DNA from: Chitinophagaceae bacterium
GTDB taxonomy: Bacteria > Bacteroidota > Bacteroidia > Chitinophagales > Chitinophagaceae
Reading direction: 5' to 3'
Assembly: GCA_947459455.1 (NCBI GenBank)
Contig: CANHEC010000087.1
Span: 1-7,911 of the forward strand
Length of the DNA stretch: 7,911 bases
In this document: positions 1 to 6,461 of the stretch, piece by piece
How the letters are laid out: the number at the start of each line of letters is the position of its first letter
How positions within the stretch are numbered: position 1 is the first letter of the stretch
Notes under the pieces: model-generated
Databases searched by the model: none
The model's input: only the letters and a program-made list of their open reading frames with translations
What the model was told of the DNA's origin: nothing
Made by a program: the position numbers and the translations under genes

Positions 1-315
1 ATCGGTCAGCGTTACCAGCATATCAAAGGGCACACCTTTCAGCATTTCATCAATATGGCTGTAGGTAGCAGCGCCTACTTTATACTGTTCGTTTTGTGCT
101 TTGGCTCTTTCAGGCTTTATATCGCACAGGCTCACAATGTCTATCAGCTTCGACGATTGCAAATGCGGGATGTAGCGATTGCTGACGCTGCCACACCCAA
201 TGATGCCTACCCGCAGCTTGCGGTCGGGCCATTCGGCAGCCAGCCCCTCCAGCGAGGAAAGCAACACGGCTGCCGAAGCAGCGGTCATGTTTTGCAGAAA
301 TGCTTTTCGATCCAT
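1..315 (-). CDS. Gfo/Idh/MocA-family oxidoreductase, N-terminal part (3' end outside window)
   Basis: Reading down from the ATG at 315-313, the frame stays open for 105 codons to the window edge, so the C-terminus is missing. Residues 1-27 look like an export signal: a basic start (DRKAF) followed by an Ala/Leu-rich stretch. Many Bacteroidota members of this family carry a Tat signal, but here the pair is Arg-Lys, not Arg-Arg. Residues 35-50 hold a Rossmann nucleotide-binding loop (VGIIGCGSVSNRY, GxxGxG pattern), and Asp65 at the end of the second strand (SLCDIKPERA) is placed to bind the adenosine ribose of NAD(P). Family members oxidise or reduce sugars and related polyols; the substrate cannot be told because the substrate-binding C-terminal domain is outside the window. 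The gene lies 48 bases after a GH144 gene on the same strand, so it may handle a released sugar; that is inference. Confidence 0.88.
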   Translation of the reverse strand, partial: MDRKAFLQNMTAASAAVLLSSLEGLAAEWPDRKLRVGIIGCGSVSNRYIPHLQSSKLIDIVSLCDIKPERAKAQNEQYKVGAATYSHIDEMLKGVPFDMLVTLTD

Positions 316-363
316 GCTATCTTTTTTTGTGCTACAAAAGCTGTGGGCCTATGTGTTTTCTTG

Positions 364-1794
364 CTATTTGCCCGCCATCACCGGCGAGCTGAAGCCTAAT
401 CTTTTCAAACCGTTCTGGATATCGGGAATGTTCATGAACAGCTTCCAGATGAGCCCACTGCGGTGGTTTTCAATCATTACCACAATGGGCCCCTGATCGA
501 TGGCGAGGTGCGCCTTGGCATACCAGTTGTGATGCAGGCTAAAGCCATCTACAAAGCCATAGGGCTTCCACACTTTATCGCCCAGCTGCTCGTAGAAATA
601 GCGCATGGCGGCCATGCTTTCTTTAGGTGTGTAGGGCATCGATGAAATGGCGGCCGTGGGCTGGATCACACCCTTGTCATTCTCGGGGCTGTGGGCTACA
701 TAGCCCTTGTAGCTATCGCCGGCCGTAAGGCCCCAGCATACATCGCTGTAGCCCTTGTACTTCTTCGGGTTTTCTATACAGTAGGCACGATTGATCAGCG
801 TGTGATTTTTGCCTTGCAGGAAATAATCATTGCCGAGGCTGTCTTTCAAGCCCCGCGGATCAATACCCTGAAACGTGTACTGCTCAAAAAACAGCGGACC
901 GCCTTTGTCTTTATCGTAGTTGCCCAGCGGTAGCTTGTAGCCATAGTACTCGCGGCCATTGGCAAAGCCCTGGCTGCCCACCCAGGTACCGTTGTATGCG
1001 TCTTTCGATATCGCATGCCACTTGCTGGAAGCCGCCATGATGTAGGTAATGAGACACTCATTGTAGCCCCATACCGGAAAGTTCATGTCAAATCCATTGT
1101 TGGGGCTCCAGTGCCAGTACAGCTTGGGCTGGCCATTGGTATGCCAGTTCCAGTTGGCCACATTCCACATGGTGTTGATGCGCTTGCGCAGGTACACTTC
1201 GCGGGGCGTATCGCGGTTAAAGTATTCGCGGGCCACCAAAAAACCCATGATGAGGTAGGAGGTTTCTACAATGTCGGCGCCATCATCCAGCCGGTCGAAG
1301 GCAATGGCCTTGCCGGTGCGCCCATCCATAAAGTGCGGATAGATGCCATGAAAGCAATCGGCGTTCATCAAAAAGTCGGCAATCTGCATCAGCCGGCGCA
1401 CAGCCGTATCGCGGCCTATCCAGCCCCGCTCCACAGCTATCACCGTGCTCATAATGCCAAAGCCCGTACCACCCACGGCGCAGGCATCGGGGCCAAAGGG
1501 GCGCTTGCTGAAGTTGGGTTCGTCCCACGCTTCGTTGATGTAGTCCCAGTAATGCTCGGCCAGCACGGTATCGCTCCGCTCCAGCGCCATGCCGCTGTTG
1601 GGGTGGGCGCCATGCCAAAAAAATCGGAAGGTTTGCTTTTGCACCACTTCCATCAGTTGCTCATCGCTCAGTCCTTTCAGCACGCCCACCGGGGCTATGC
1701 TGTCGGGGCCATCGCCGTAGCGGCCCTTGCCCAGCGGTTGTGCCCACAGCTGTACGCTGCAGCACATGGTTAGCATTACCAGTAGTTGCTTCAT
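364..1794 (-). CDS. GH144-family glucanase (glucoamylase-like), secreted, with extended N-terminal loop
   Basis: A 476-residue protein of the glucoamylase-like family (Pfam Glycoamylase; CAZy GH144), whose characterised members hydrolyse beta-1,2-glucan or its oligosaccharides. Residues 1-18 form a signal peptide (probable cut QLWA|QP), with no lipobox, so it should be soluble after export. Visible family motifs: QTFRFFWHGAHP (54-65), GGTGFG (108-113), DDGADIVET (170-178), LYWHWSPNNG (225-234), NECLI (245-249), CWGLTAGDSYKGY (353-365), PTAAISSMPYTP (379-390), YGFVDGF (412-418) and AIDQGPIVVMIENHRSG (431-447). By motif spacing, Asp170, Asp174, Glu177 and Glu246 match acidic pocket residues I recall from the Chitinophaga pinensis endo-beta-1,2-glucanase. 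The loop between Glu72-Arg73 and GGTGFG is 34 residues, against 14 and 9 in the two neighbouring paralogues. It is last of the three GH144 genes and has the longest upstream gap (116 bases). Family is firm; substrate and endo/exo mode are inferred. Confidence 0.93.
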   Translation of the reverse strand: MKQLLVMLTMCCSVQLWAQPLGKGRYGDGPDSIAPVGVLKGLSDEQLMEVVQKQTFRFFWHGAHPNSGMALERSDTVLAEHYWDYINEAWDEPNFSKRPFGPDACAVGGTGFGIMSTVIAVERGWIGRDTAVRRLMQIADFLMNADCFHGIYPHFMDGRTGKAIAFDRLDDGADIVETSYLIMGFLVAREYFNRDTPREVYLRKRINTMWNVANWNWHTNGQPKLYWHWSPNNGFDMNFPVWGYNECLITYIMAASSKWHAISKDAYNGTWVGSQGFANGREYYGYKLPLGNYDKDKGGPLFFEQYTFQGIDPRGLKDSLGNDYFLQGKNHTLINRAYCIENPKKYKGYSDVCWGLTAGDSYKGYVAHSPENDKGVIQPTAAISSMPYTPKESMAAMRYFYEQLGDKVWKPYGFVDGFSLHHNWYAKAHLAIDQGPIVVMIENHRSGLIWKLFMNIPDIQNGLKRLGFSSPVMAGK

Positions 1795-1910
1795 GTATGG
1801 TGTCCGTTTTTATTCTTTTTGTGTACCAGCTGCAGTACAGATGGCATCCTTGTTGCGTCGCAATCACTTCATCGGCAGTGCAGGCAGCAGCTGTCCGTGT
1901 GCCGGCAGGC
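1795..1910 (-). other. 116-base intergenic spacer between two GH144 genes
   Basis: This is the longest non-coding gap in the cluster; the others run from -1 to 48 bases. On the minus strand the last 30 or so bases before the ATG of the downstream gene are A-rich, as usual at Bacteroidota starts, and there is no convincing Shine-Dalgarno. I looked for the phylum's TAnnTTTG -7 element and for a GC stem followed by a T-run, and saw neither clearly. An internal promoter or processing site is possible but not supported. Confidence 0.5.
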
Positions 1911-3242
1911 TTACGGTTTTTCAAAACCCAGCCGCTGCAGGCCTTTTTTTATCTCCGGTATTTCCATGAACAGTTTCCATAGCAGGCCGCTGCGGTGGTT
2001 TTCCATCATCACCACTATCGGGCCCTGGTCTATGGCCAGGTGGCTCTTGGCATACCAGTTCTTTGTTTCATTGAAGGCATCCACAAATCCATACTCACTC
2101 CAGATCTTGTCGCCCAACTCAAAGTAGAAATGCTTCAGCGCCTGCATGCTGTACTCCGGCGTGTACGGAAAAGCACTGAGGGCAGCTGTGGGCGATATGG
2201 TACCGAGGTCTTCAGTAGGGCTGTGGGCGGCATAGCCATTGTAGGTATCGCTGGCAGTAAGGCCCCAGCAGTTGGCGCCATAGCCTTTGTACCCTTTGGG
2301 GTTGCGCAGGCAATGTTCGCGGTTGATGAGGGTGTGATTCCTGTTTTGCTCCCAGTAGTCGGCGTAGCGGTCTTTTAGTCCTTTGGGGTTCAATCCCAAA
2401 AACGAATAGTGCGAAAAAAACAACGGACCTCCGTAATCAAACCCCAGCGGCAGCTTGATGCCATAAAACTCCTTGCCATTTTTAAAGAAGTCGCTCTGTG
2501 CCCAGCCCCGATGATACACCGAAGGGCTCACGGCATACTTCTCATTGGGCGTGGATGCTGCCAGCACATACATAATCAGGCATTCATTGAAGCCACGTAC
2601 CGGAAAGTTCATGGCCCAGCCATTGTTGGGGCTCCAGTGCCAGTACAGCACTTCCTGCCCTTCGCGGGTGTGCCAGTTCCATTCTATATCATTCCACAGC
2701 CAGGTGATGCGCTGGCGCAGTTGGCGCTCCACCTCATTGTTGGCATTAAAGTACTGGCGCACACACAGCAGCCCCTGAAACAGGAAGCTGGTTTCTACCA
2801 GGTCGGCCCCGTCGTCTTTGCGGCTGAAGGGAATGGTTTTGCCAGTAGCGCCATGCAGCCAATGCGGAAACACGCCGTGGTAGCTATCGGCCTTGGCCAA
2901 AAACTTCACCATCTTCAGCAGGTGCCGGGCCACGGTATCGCGGGGCAGCCAACCACGCTCCACGCCTACTATCAGCGCCATTACGCCAAAGCCGGTGCCG
3001 CCGGTGGTGGTTACTTCATCGCCATAGTCGTAGGCAATGTTGCTACGTTCGCGGGCCAGGCCACTCACGGGGTGGGCATAGTCCCAAAAGTAGCGGATGG
3101 TTTGGCGCTGTACCAGGTCCATCAGCTGCTCATCGGTCAGGTTGTTGGGGCGCTTGCTGGCATCAAAGGCAGCGGGCTTGGGCTGTGCCAATAGCGTAGT
3201 AGCGCTAAGCCCAACAGCCGCCAAAAAAAGAAACATTCTCAT
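1911..3242 (-). CDS. GH144-family glucanase (glucoamylase-like), secreted, compact form
   Basis: A 443-residue, single-domain member of the glucoamylase-like/GH144 family, predicted to hydrolyse beta-1,2-linked glucan or glucooligosaccharides. Residues 1-19 form a signal peptide (TTLLA|QP) without a lipobox cysteine, so it is probably periplasmic or secreted. Motifs in order: QTIRYFWDYAHP (47-58), GGTGFG (81-86), DDGADLVETSFL (143-154), LYWHWSPNNGWAMNFP (199-214), NECLI (219-223), GGPLFFSHYSFLG (271-283), CWGLTASDTYNGY (325-337), PTAALSAFPYTP (351-362), YGFVDAF (384-390) and AIDQGPIVVMMENHRSG (403-419). Asp143, Asp147, Glu150 and Glu220 fit the acidic pocket positions expected from motif spacing. 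It starts 24 bases after the lipoprotein paralogue. Met3 is an alternative start two codons later that would not change the targeting. Its motifs are closer to those of the downstream GH144 than to the lipoprotein version. Family is firm; precise specificity is inference. Confidence 0.93.
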   Translation of the reverse strand: MRMFLFLAAVGLSATTLLAQPKPAAFDASKRPNNLTDEQLMDLVQRQTIRYFWDYAHPVSGLARERSNIAYDYGDEVTTTGGTGFGVMALIVGVERGWLPRDTVARHLLKMVKFLAKADSYHGVFPHWLHGATGKTIPFSRKDDGADLVETSFLFQGLLCVRQYFNANNEVERQLRQRITWLWNDIEWNWHTREGQEVLYWHWSPNNGWAMNFPVRGFNECLIMYVLAASTPNEKYAVSPSVYHRGWAQSDFFKNGKEFYGIKLPLGFDYGGPLFFSHYSFLGLNPKGLKDRYADYWEQNRNHTLINREHCLRNPKGYKGYGANCWGLTASDTYNGYAAHSPTEDLGTISPTAALSAFPYTPEYSMQALKHFYFELGDKIWSEYGFVDAFNETKNWYAKSHLAIDQGPIVVMMENHRSGLLWKLFMEIPEIKKGLQRLGFEKP

Positions 3243-3266
3243 AGTACAAGTGCTGCTGATAAAGTA

Positions 3267-4934
3267 TTACAGGTAAGGGGCAGTAAAGCCCAGTTTGCGC
3301 AAGCCGGCCTTTACTTCGGGTGCCCGGCTGCACAGGTTCCACAGCAGTCCGCTGCGGTGGTTTTCTATCATCACTATTTGCGGCCCCTGATCGATGGCCA
3401 AAAAGCTGGAAGCAAACCACAGTTCGCTCAGCCGGAAGGCATCCACAAAGCCGTAATCTTTCCAAAGCCGATCGCCCAGGGTGTAGTAGAAAAATCGGAT
3501 GGCCTCCATGCTTTGCGCCGGCGTGTAGGGCAGCGAACTAACAGCTGCAGTGGGCGCAATCACCCCTACATCATTGCGGGGGCTGCTGGCCGTGTAGCCA
3601 TTGGGTATATCGCTGGCGGTAAGGCCCCAGCAACTGGCGCTGTAGCCAAAGCGTGCCAGCGGGTTGGCCTTGCAGTATTCAAAATTGATACGGCTGTGCG
3701 CCACCTGCTGCGCCCAGTAGTCGGCATATTGGTCTTGCAGGCCATTGGGGTTGATACCGAGGAATGAATAGTGCGAGTAAAACAAAGGACCGCCCAAGTC
3801 TTCGCCCAGCGGCAGATTGACCCCATAAAACGAACGGCCATTGCGCTGGGCACCGTCGCGGGCAAAGCCTTTGTGGTACACGGTATCGGGTATGCTGTGT
3901 TGTGTGGCACCTGCCGCCAATACATAGGTGAGCAGGCACTCGTTCCAGCCTTGTATTTTCAGGTTGATGGCCCAGCCACGATCAGGGCTCCAGTGCCAGT
4001 ACAGCACCTGCTCGTTGTTTTTTCTAAACCAGCTCCACTCTATGCCGTTCAAAATGCTGTTGATATCGCTGCGCAAACTTTGCTCAGCCCCTGCAGCATT
4101 ATCAAAGTATTCGCGGGCTGCTATCAGGCCCATGGCCAAAAAGGAGGTTTCCACCAGGTCGGCGCCATTGTCGTTGGCGCTAAACGGAATAACAACACCC
4201 GTGTTGCCGTTCATCCAATGCGGATAGGCGCCTTTGAAACGCTGCGCTTTGTTCTTCAAAAAATCGACGACCAACTGCAGGCGGGCCAGGCCCTGCTGGC
4301 GGGTGATGAAACCACGATGAATACCGGTAACAATGGCCATCATCCCAAAGCCGCTGCCACCGCTGGTCACCAGGTCGCCACTGGTATTTCGTTCGCAGGC
4401 CATGCCGCTGGCCGGATGCGCAAAGTCCCAGAAATACCGAAAGGTTTGCCGCTGCACCAGCGTCAGCAGTGAATCATTGGAAATGGCCGGAAACTTAGCG
4501 GTGGAATCGATACGGGTATTGAAGCTGATAGACGCAGCACGGTCCAGTGCCGTGCCGGCAGCCGACTTCAAAGCGGTGGTAAGTACTACCGAGTAGCGTG
4601 TCAAGCCTTTCAATGCATTGCTGCCGGGTGTCACTACCAGGGTACTATCGCCCCGCTCCCAACCCACGCCAAAGGCGGTGGCCATGCCGCCATCATCAGT
4701 CATAGCAAGTGCAGCATTGGCAGTGGCCTTGTCTACCCGTTGGTTAAAGTGAAATCGCACCACCGGATTGAAACCAACGCCTATAAAATTGGGGCCGGGC
4801 TCACCGTTCAGCGTCGCGTTTACCAACTGCAGGGCTGCAGGGGCAGGCGGCGGTGGAGGTGGAGTGCTACTCTTTTTGCCGCAGGCAGCAACCAACAGCA
4901 GCATGGCGCCAATGAGTATAATCGGGCGAGTCAT
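3267..4934 (-). CDS. GH144-family glucanase lipoprotein with N-terminal Ig-like (Big_5-type) domain
   Basis: A 555-residue lipoprotein. The ATG at 4934-4932 is chosen because it is followed at once by a lipoprotein signal (MTRPIILIGAMLLLVAAC, Cys18); an in-frame ATG 22 codons earlier would put a polar leader in front of it. After Cys18 comes a linker with six prolines (25-30), then an Ig-like module at about 35-142 (PVVRFHFNQRVDKA ... ALKSAAGTALD ... SISFNTRID) resembling Big_5/SbsA-type domains, then the GH144 domain at about 150-553. Motifs: QTFRYFWDFAHP (163-174), GGSGFG (192-197), NDNGADLVETSFL (254-266), LYWHWSPDRG (311-320), NECLL (331-335), CWGLTASDIPNGY (435-447), YGFVDAF (494-500) and AIDQGPQIVMIENHRSG (513-529). 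Acidic pocket positions are kept (Asp255, Asp259, Glu262, Glu332), but several neighbouring residues differ from both paralogues. Start and upstream stop overlap (TGATG). It is probably membrane-anchored, with the Ig-like module acting as spacer or glycan contact; its substrate may differ from that of the soluble pair. Confidence 0.93.
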   Translation of the reverse strand: MTRPIILIGAMLLLVAACGKKSSTPPPPPPAPAALQLVNATLNGEPGPNFIGVGFNPVVRFHFNQRVDKATANAALAMTDDGGMATAFGVGWERGDSTLVVTPGSNALKGLTRYSVVLTTALKSAAGTALDRAASISFNTRIDSTAKFPAISNDSLLTLVQRQTFRYFWDFAHPASGMACERNTSGDLVTSGGSGFGMMAIVTGIHRGFITRQQGLARLQLVVDFLKNKAQRFKGAYPHWMNGNTGVVIPFSANDNGADLVETSFLAMGLIAAREYFDNAAGAEQSLRSDINSILNGIEWSWFRKNNEQVLYWHWSPDRGWAINLKIQGWNECLLTYVLAAGATQHSIPDTVYHKGFARDGAQRNGRSFYGVNLPLGEDLGGPLFYSHYSFLGINPNGLQDQYADYWAQQVAHSRINFEYCKANPLARFGYSASCWGLTASDIPNGYTASSPRNDVGVIAPTAAVSSLPYTPAQSMEAIRFFYYTLGDRLWKDYGFVDAFRLSELWFASSFLAIDQGPQIVMIENHRSGLLWNLCSRAPEVKAGLRKLGFTAPYL

Positions 4935-4936
4935 CA
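4932..4936 (-). promoter_or_regulatory. Overlapping stop/start (TGATG), likely translational coupling
   Basis: On the minus strand the TGA stop of the GH30 gene (4936-4934) shares its A with the ATG of the GH144 lipoprotein gene (4934-4932). This one-base overlap is a classic arrangement for re-initiation by the same ribosomes. It supports the choice of this ATG and suggests the two enzymes are made in linked amounts. Confidence 0.7.
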
Positions 4937-6421
4937 CAAAATAATCGTGGCGATGGAATGTGCCGGCGCCTTGGCAGCGGCAGCTTTTCCGTTGATCCAT
5001 AATGAGTAGTCGGTAGCCTTATCGCTCTGGTTCATCACCACTACTACCAGCTGGCCATCAGGATTGCGAAATGCAGTCGTCAGCAGCTGGCTGCGGCTGG
5101 CAGTAGCAGCTACCCGCTTTGCACCGGGCTTTATGTACTTGCTAAAGTGGCCGATATAGTAGTAAGCGTTGGTATAAATGAGCTTACCGGTGCGGGTATC
5201 GGCATGCACGGGGGCAAAGCAGAAATTCTGCACGTGGTTGGGTCCGCCGGTTTCATCCAGCAAAATGTTCCAGTCGGTAAAACCTACCATGCCATTGTTG
5301 AAATCATTGATCATGCTGCGGCCGTACTCTTCGCCCAATACCCATGCATTGTAGCGGGTGCTATCAAAGCTTTCGGCGCATCCTTCGGTAAAAAAGATAT
5401 TCTTATCGGGGAAGGCCTGGTGTACCCGTGCAATGTTCTCGTACATCGGCGTACCACCGCTCCAATCCTCATACCAGTGAAAGCCAATGCCCCAGATGTA
5501 CTTCGCAGCTTCCGGATCGTTGAAGTAGGTTTGAGCACGCTGGTAAATCAGGTCCCGGTTGTGATCCCACACAATGATCTTCTTTTCTTTCAGGCCTTCC
5601 TTTTCCATGGTGGGTCCCAGGTGGTTCTTCAAAAAGTCACGCTCTTCTTCGGCTGTATACAGGCAGCTTTCCCAGCGCTGCGTGGCCATTGGTTCGTTTT
5701 GAATACTGATGCCCCATACCGGTACACCTTCCGCTTCGTACGCTTTGATGAATTTGGTGAAATATTGAGCCCATGCACCGAAGAACTCAGGTTTCAATTT
5801 ACCGCCTTGCAGCATGTTGTTGTTGTCTTTCATCCAGGCCGGCGGGCTCCAGGGGCTGGCAAATAAATTGAGTTTGCCACCCGCTGCTGCAAATGCTTCT
5901 TTGATAAAGGGGAGCTTATACTTTTTATCTGGTGCTATGTCAAACGTCTTGAGTTCTGCATCGCCATCTTGCACATACGTGTAAGATCCACTGCTGAAAT
6001 CGCAGCTGTTGATATTGGTACGGGCTACGGTGTAGCCAATGCCGTCTTTACTGTCGAAATGTGCCTTCAAAAACTCAGCCTGCTGTGCTTTCGGCAGCTT
6101 GTAAAATGTTTCAGCCGACGCATCGGTAAGGGCTGCGCCAATGCCATGAAATGTCTGAAACTCCTTACCGGGATCGACAAACACGACCACCTGCGACTCT
6201 ACCGGCTGGGGCAACGGTGCAAACTGCAGGGTATCGACGGCGGTCAGCCGTAGCTCGCTGCTATCGGCGGTCATCACCATCACCGGCTGCTTATTGTCGG
6301 TGCTGAACGGTGCCACTTCCTTAGATGCATTACCATCTGTTCCTTGCTGATTGCAAGCCATGGCTACGGCGGCCACGCCGGCCAGGATCGTTGGCTTTGT
6401 CATGTTGAAGAATTTTTTCAT
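4934..6421 (-). CDS. GH30-family beta-glycosidase lipoprotein (glucosylceramidase-like)
   Basis: A 495-residue glycoside hydrolase of family 30 (clan GH-A, retaining). The ATG at 6421-6419 (MKKFFNMTKP) is chosen because it gives a normal lipoprotein signal ending VAAVAMAC (Cys23). The in-frame ATG 22 codons upstream overlaps the preceding gene, and Met7 is a second option. The TIM-barrel domain spans about 76-425: HGIGAALTDASAETF (92-106), FASPWSPPAWMKDNN (187-201), ISIQNEP with acid/base Glu243, and IFFTEGCAES with nucleophile Glu346. A C-terminal beta-sandwich typical of GH30 follows (about 430-495). The segment FTDWNILLDETGGPNHVQN (381-399) and GHFSKYIKPGAKRV (424-437) resemble human glucocerebrosidase closely. 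Candidate activities are beta-glucosidase or beta-1,6-glucanase; the subfamily (GH30_1 or GH30_3) cannot be settled by eye. It lies 40 bases after another GH30 gene and overlaps the next gene by one base. Confidence 0.93.
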   Translation of the reverse strand: MKKFFNMTKPTILAGVAAVAMACNQQGTDGNASKEVAPFSTDNKQPVMVMTADSSELRLTAVDTLQFAPLPQPVESQVVVFVDPGKEFQTFHGIGAALTDASAETFYKLPKAQQAEFLKAHFDSKDGIGYTVARTNINSCDFSSGSYTYVQDGDAELKTFDIAPDKKYKLPFIKEAFAAAGGKLNLFASPWSPPAWMKDNNNMLQGGKLKPEFFGAWAQYFTKFIKAYEAEGVPVWGISIQNEPMATQRWESCLYTAEEERDFLKNHLGPTMEKEGLKEKKIIVWDHNRDLIYQRAQTYFNDPEAAKYIWGIGFHWYEDWSGGTPMYENIARVHQAFPDKNIFFTEGCAESFDSTRYNAWVLGEEYGRSMINDFNNGMVGFTDWNILLDETGGPNHVQNFCFAPVHADTRTGKLIYTNAYYYIGHFSKYIKPGAKRVAATASRSQLLTTAFRNPDGQLVVVVMNQSDKATDYSLWINGKAAAAKAPAHSIATIIL

Positions 6422-6461
6422 GTTGAGTCGAAGGGGGATTGAGTATAAAACACTGAAAGTC

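Noticed and set aside
1015..1773. Plus-strand open frame of 252 codons
   Set aside because: It lies wholly antisense to a GH144 gene with clear family motifs. Similar antisense frames occur at 2409-3194 and 3771-4472 opposite the same part of the paralogues, and all share a peptide like GAPVPVQ. That similarity is the mirror of the conserved YWHWSP motif, not a second gene family.
1834..1849. Possible palindrome GTACCAGCTGCAGTAC in the 116-base spacer
   Set aside because: Only the outer four bases pair across the whole element; the core is two overlapping six-base palindromes. It is too weak to call an operator or terminator.
458..3364. Repeated 13-base string CTGCGGTGGTTTT at 458, 1990 and 3352, with about 100 bases of related sequence around each
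   Set aside because: It falls at the same place in three paralogous genes and encodes the conserved ENHRSG motif, so it is coding homology and not a regulatory or recombination repeat.
4935..5000. Longer N-terminus (22 extra residues) for the GH144 lipoprotein
   Set aside because: The extension is polar and Cys/Arg-rich, overlaps the end of the GH30 gene, and would bury the lipoprotein signal. The ATG at 4934 directly begins a normal signal.
5147..5866. Plus-strand open frame of 239 codons
   Set aside because: It is antisense to the GH30 gene that carries both catalytic glutamates in the other strand, and its translation shows no recognisable domain.
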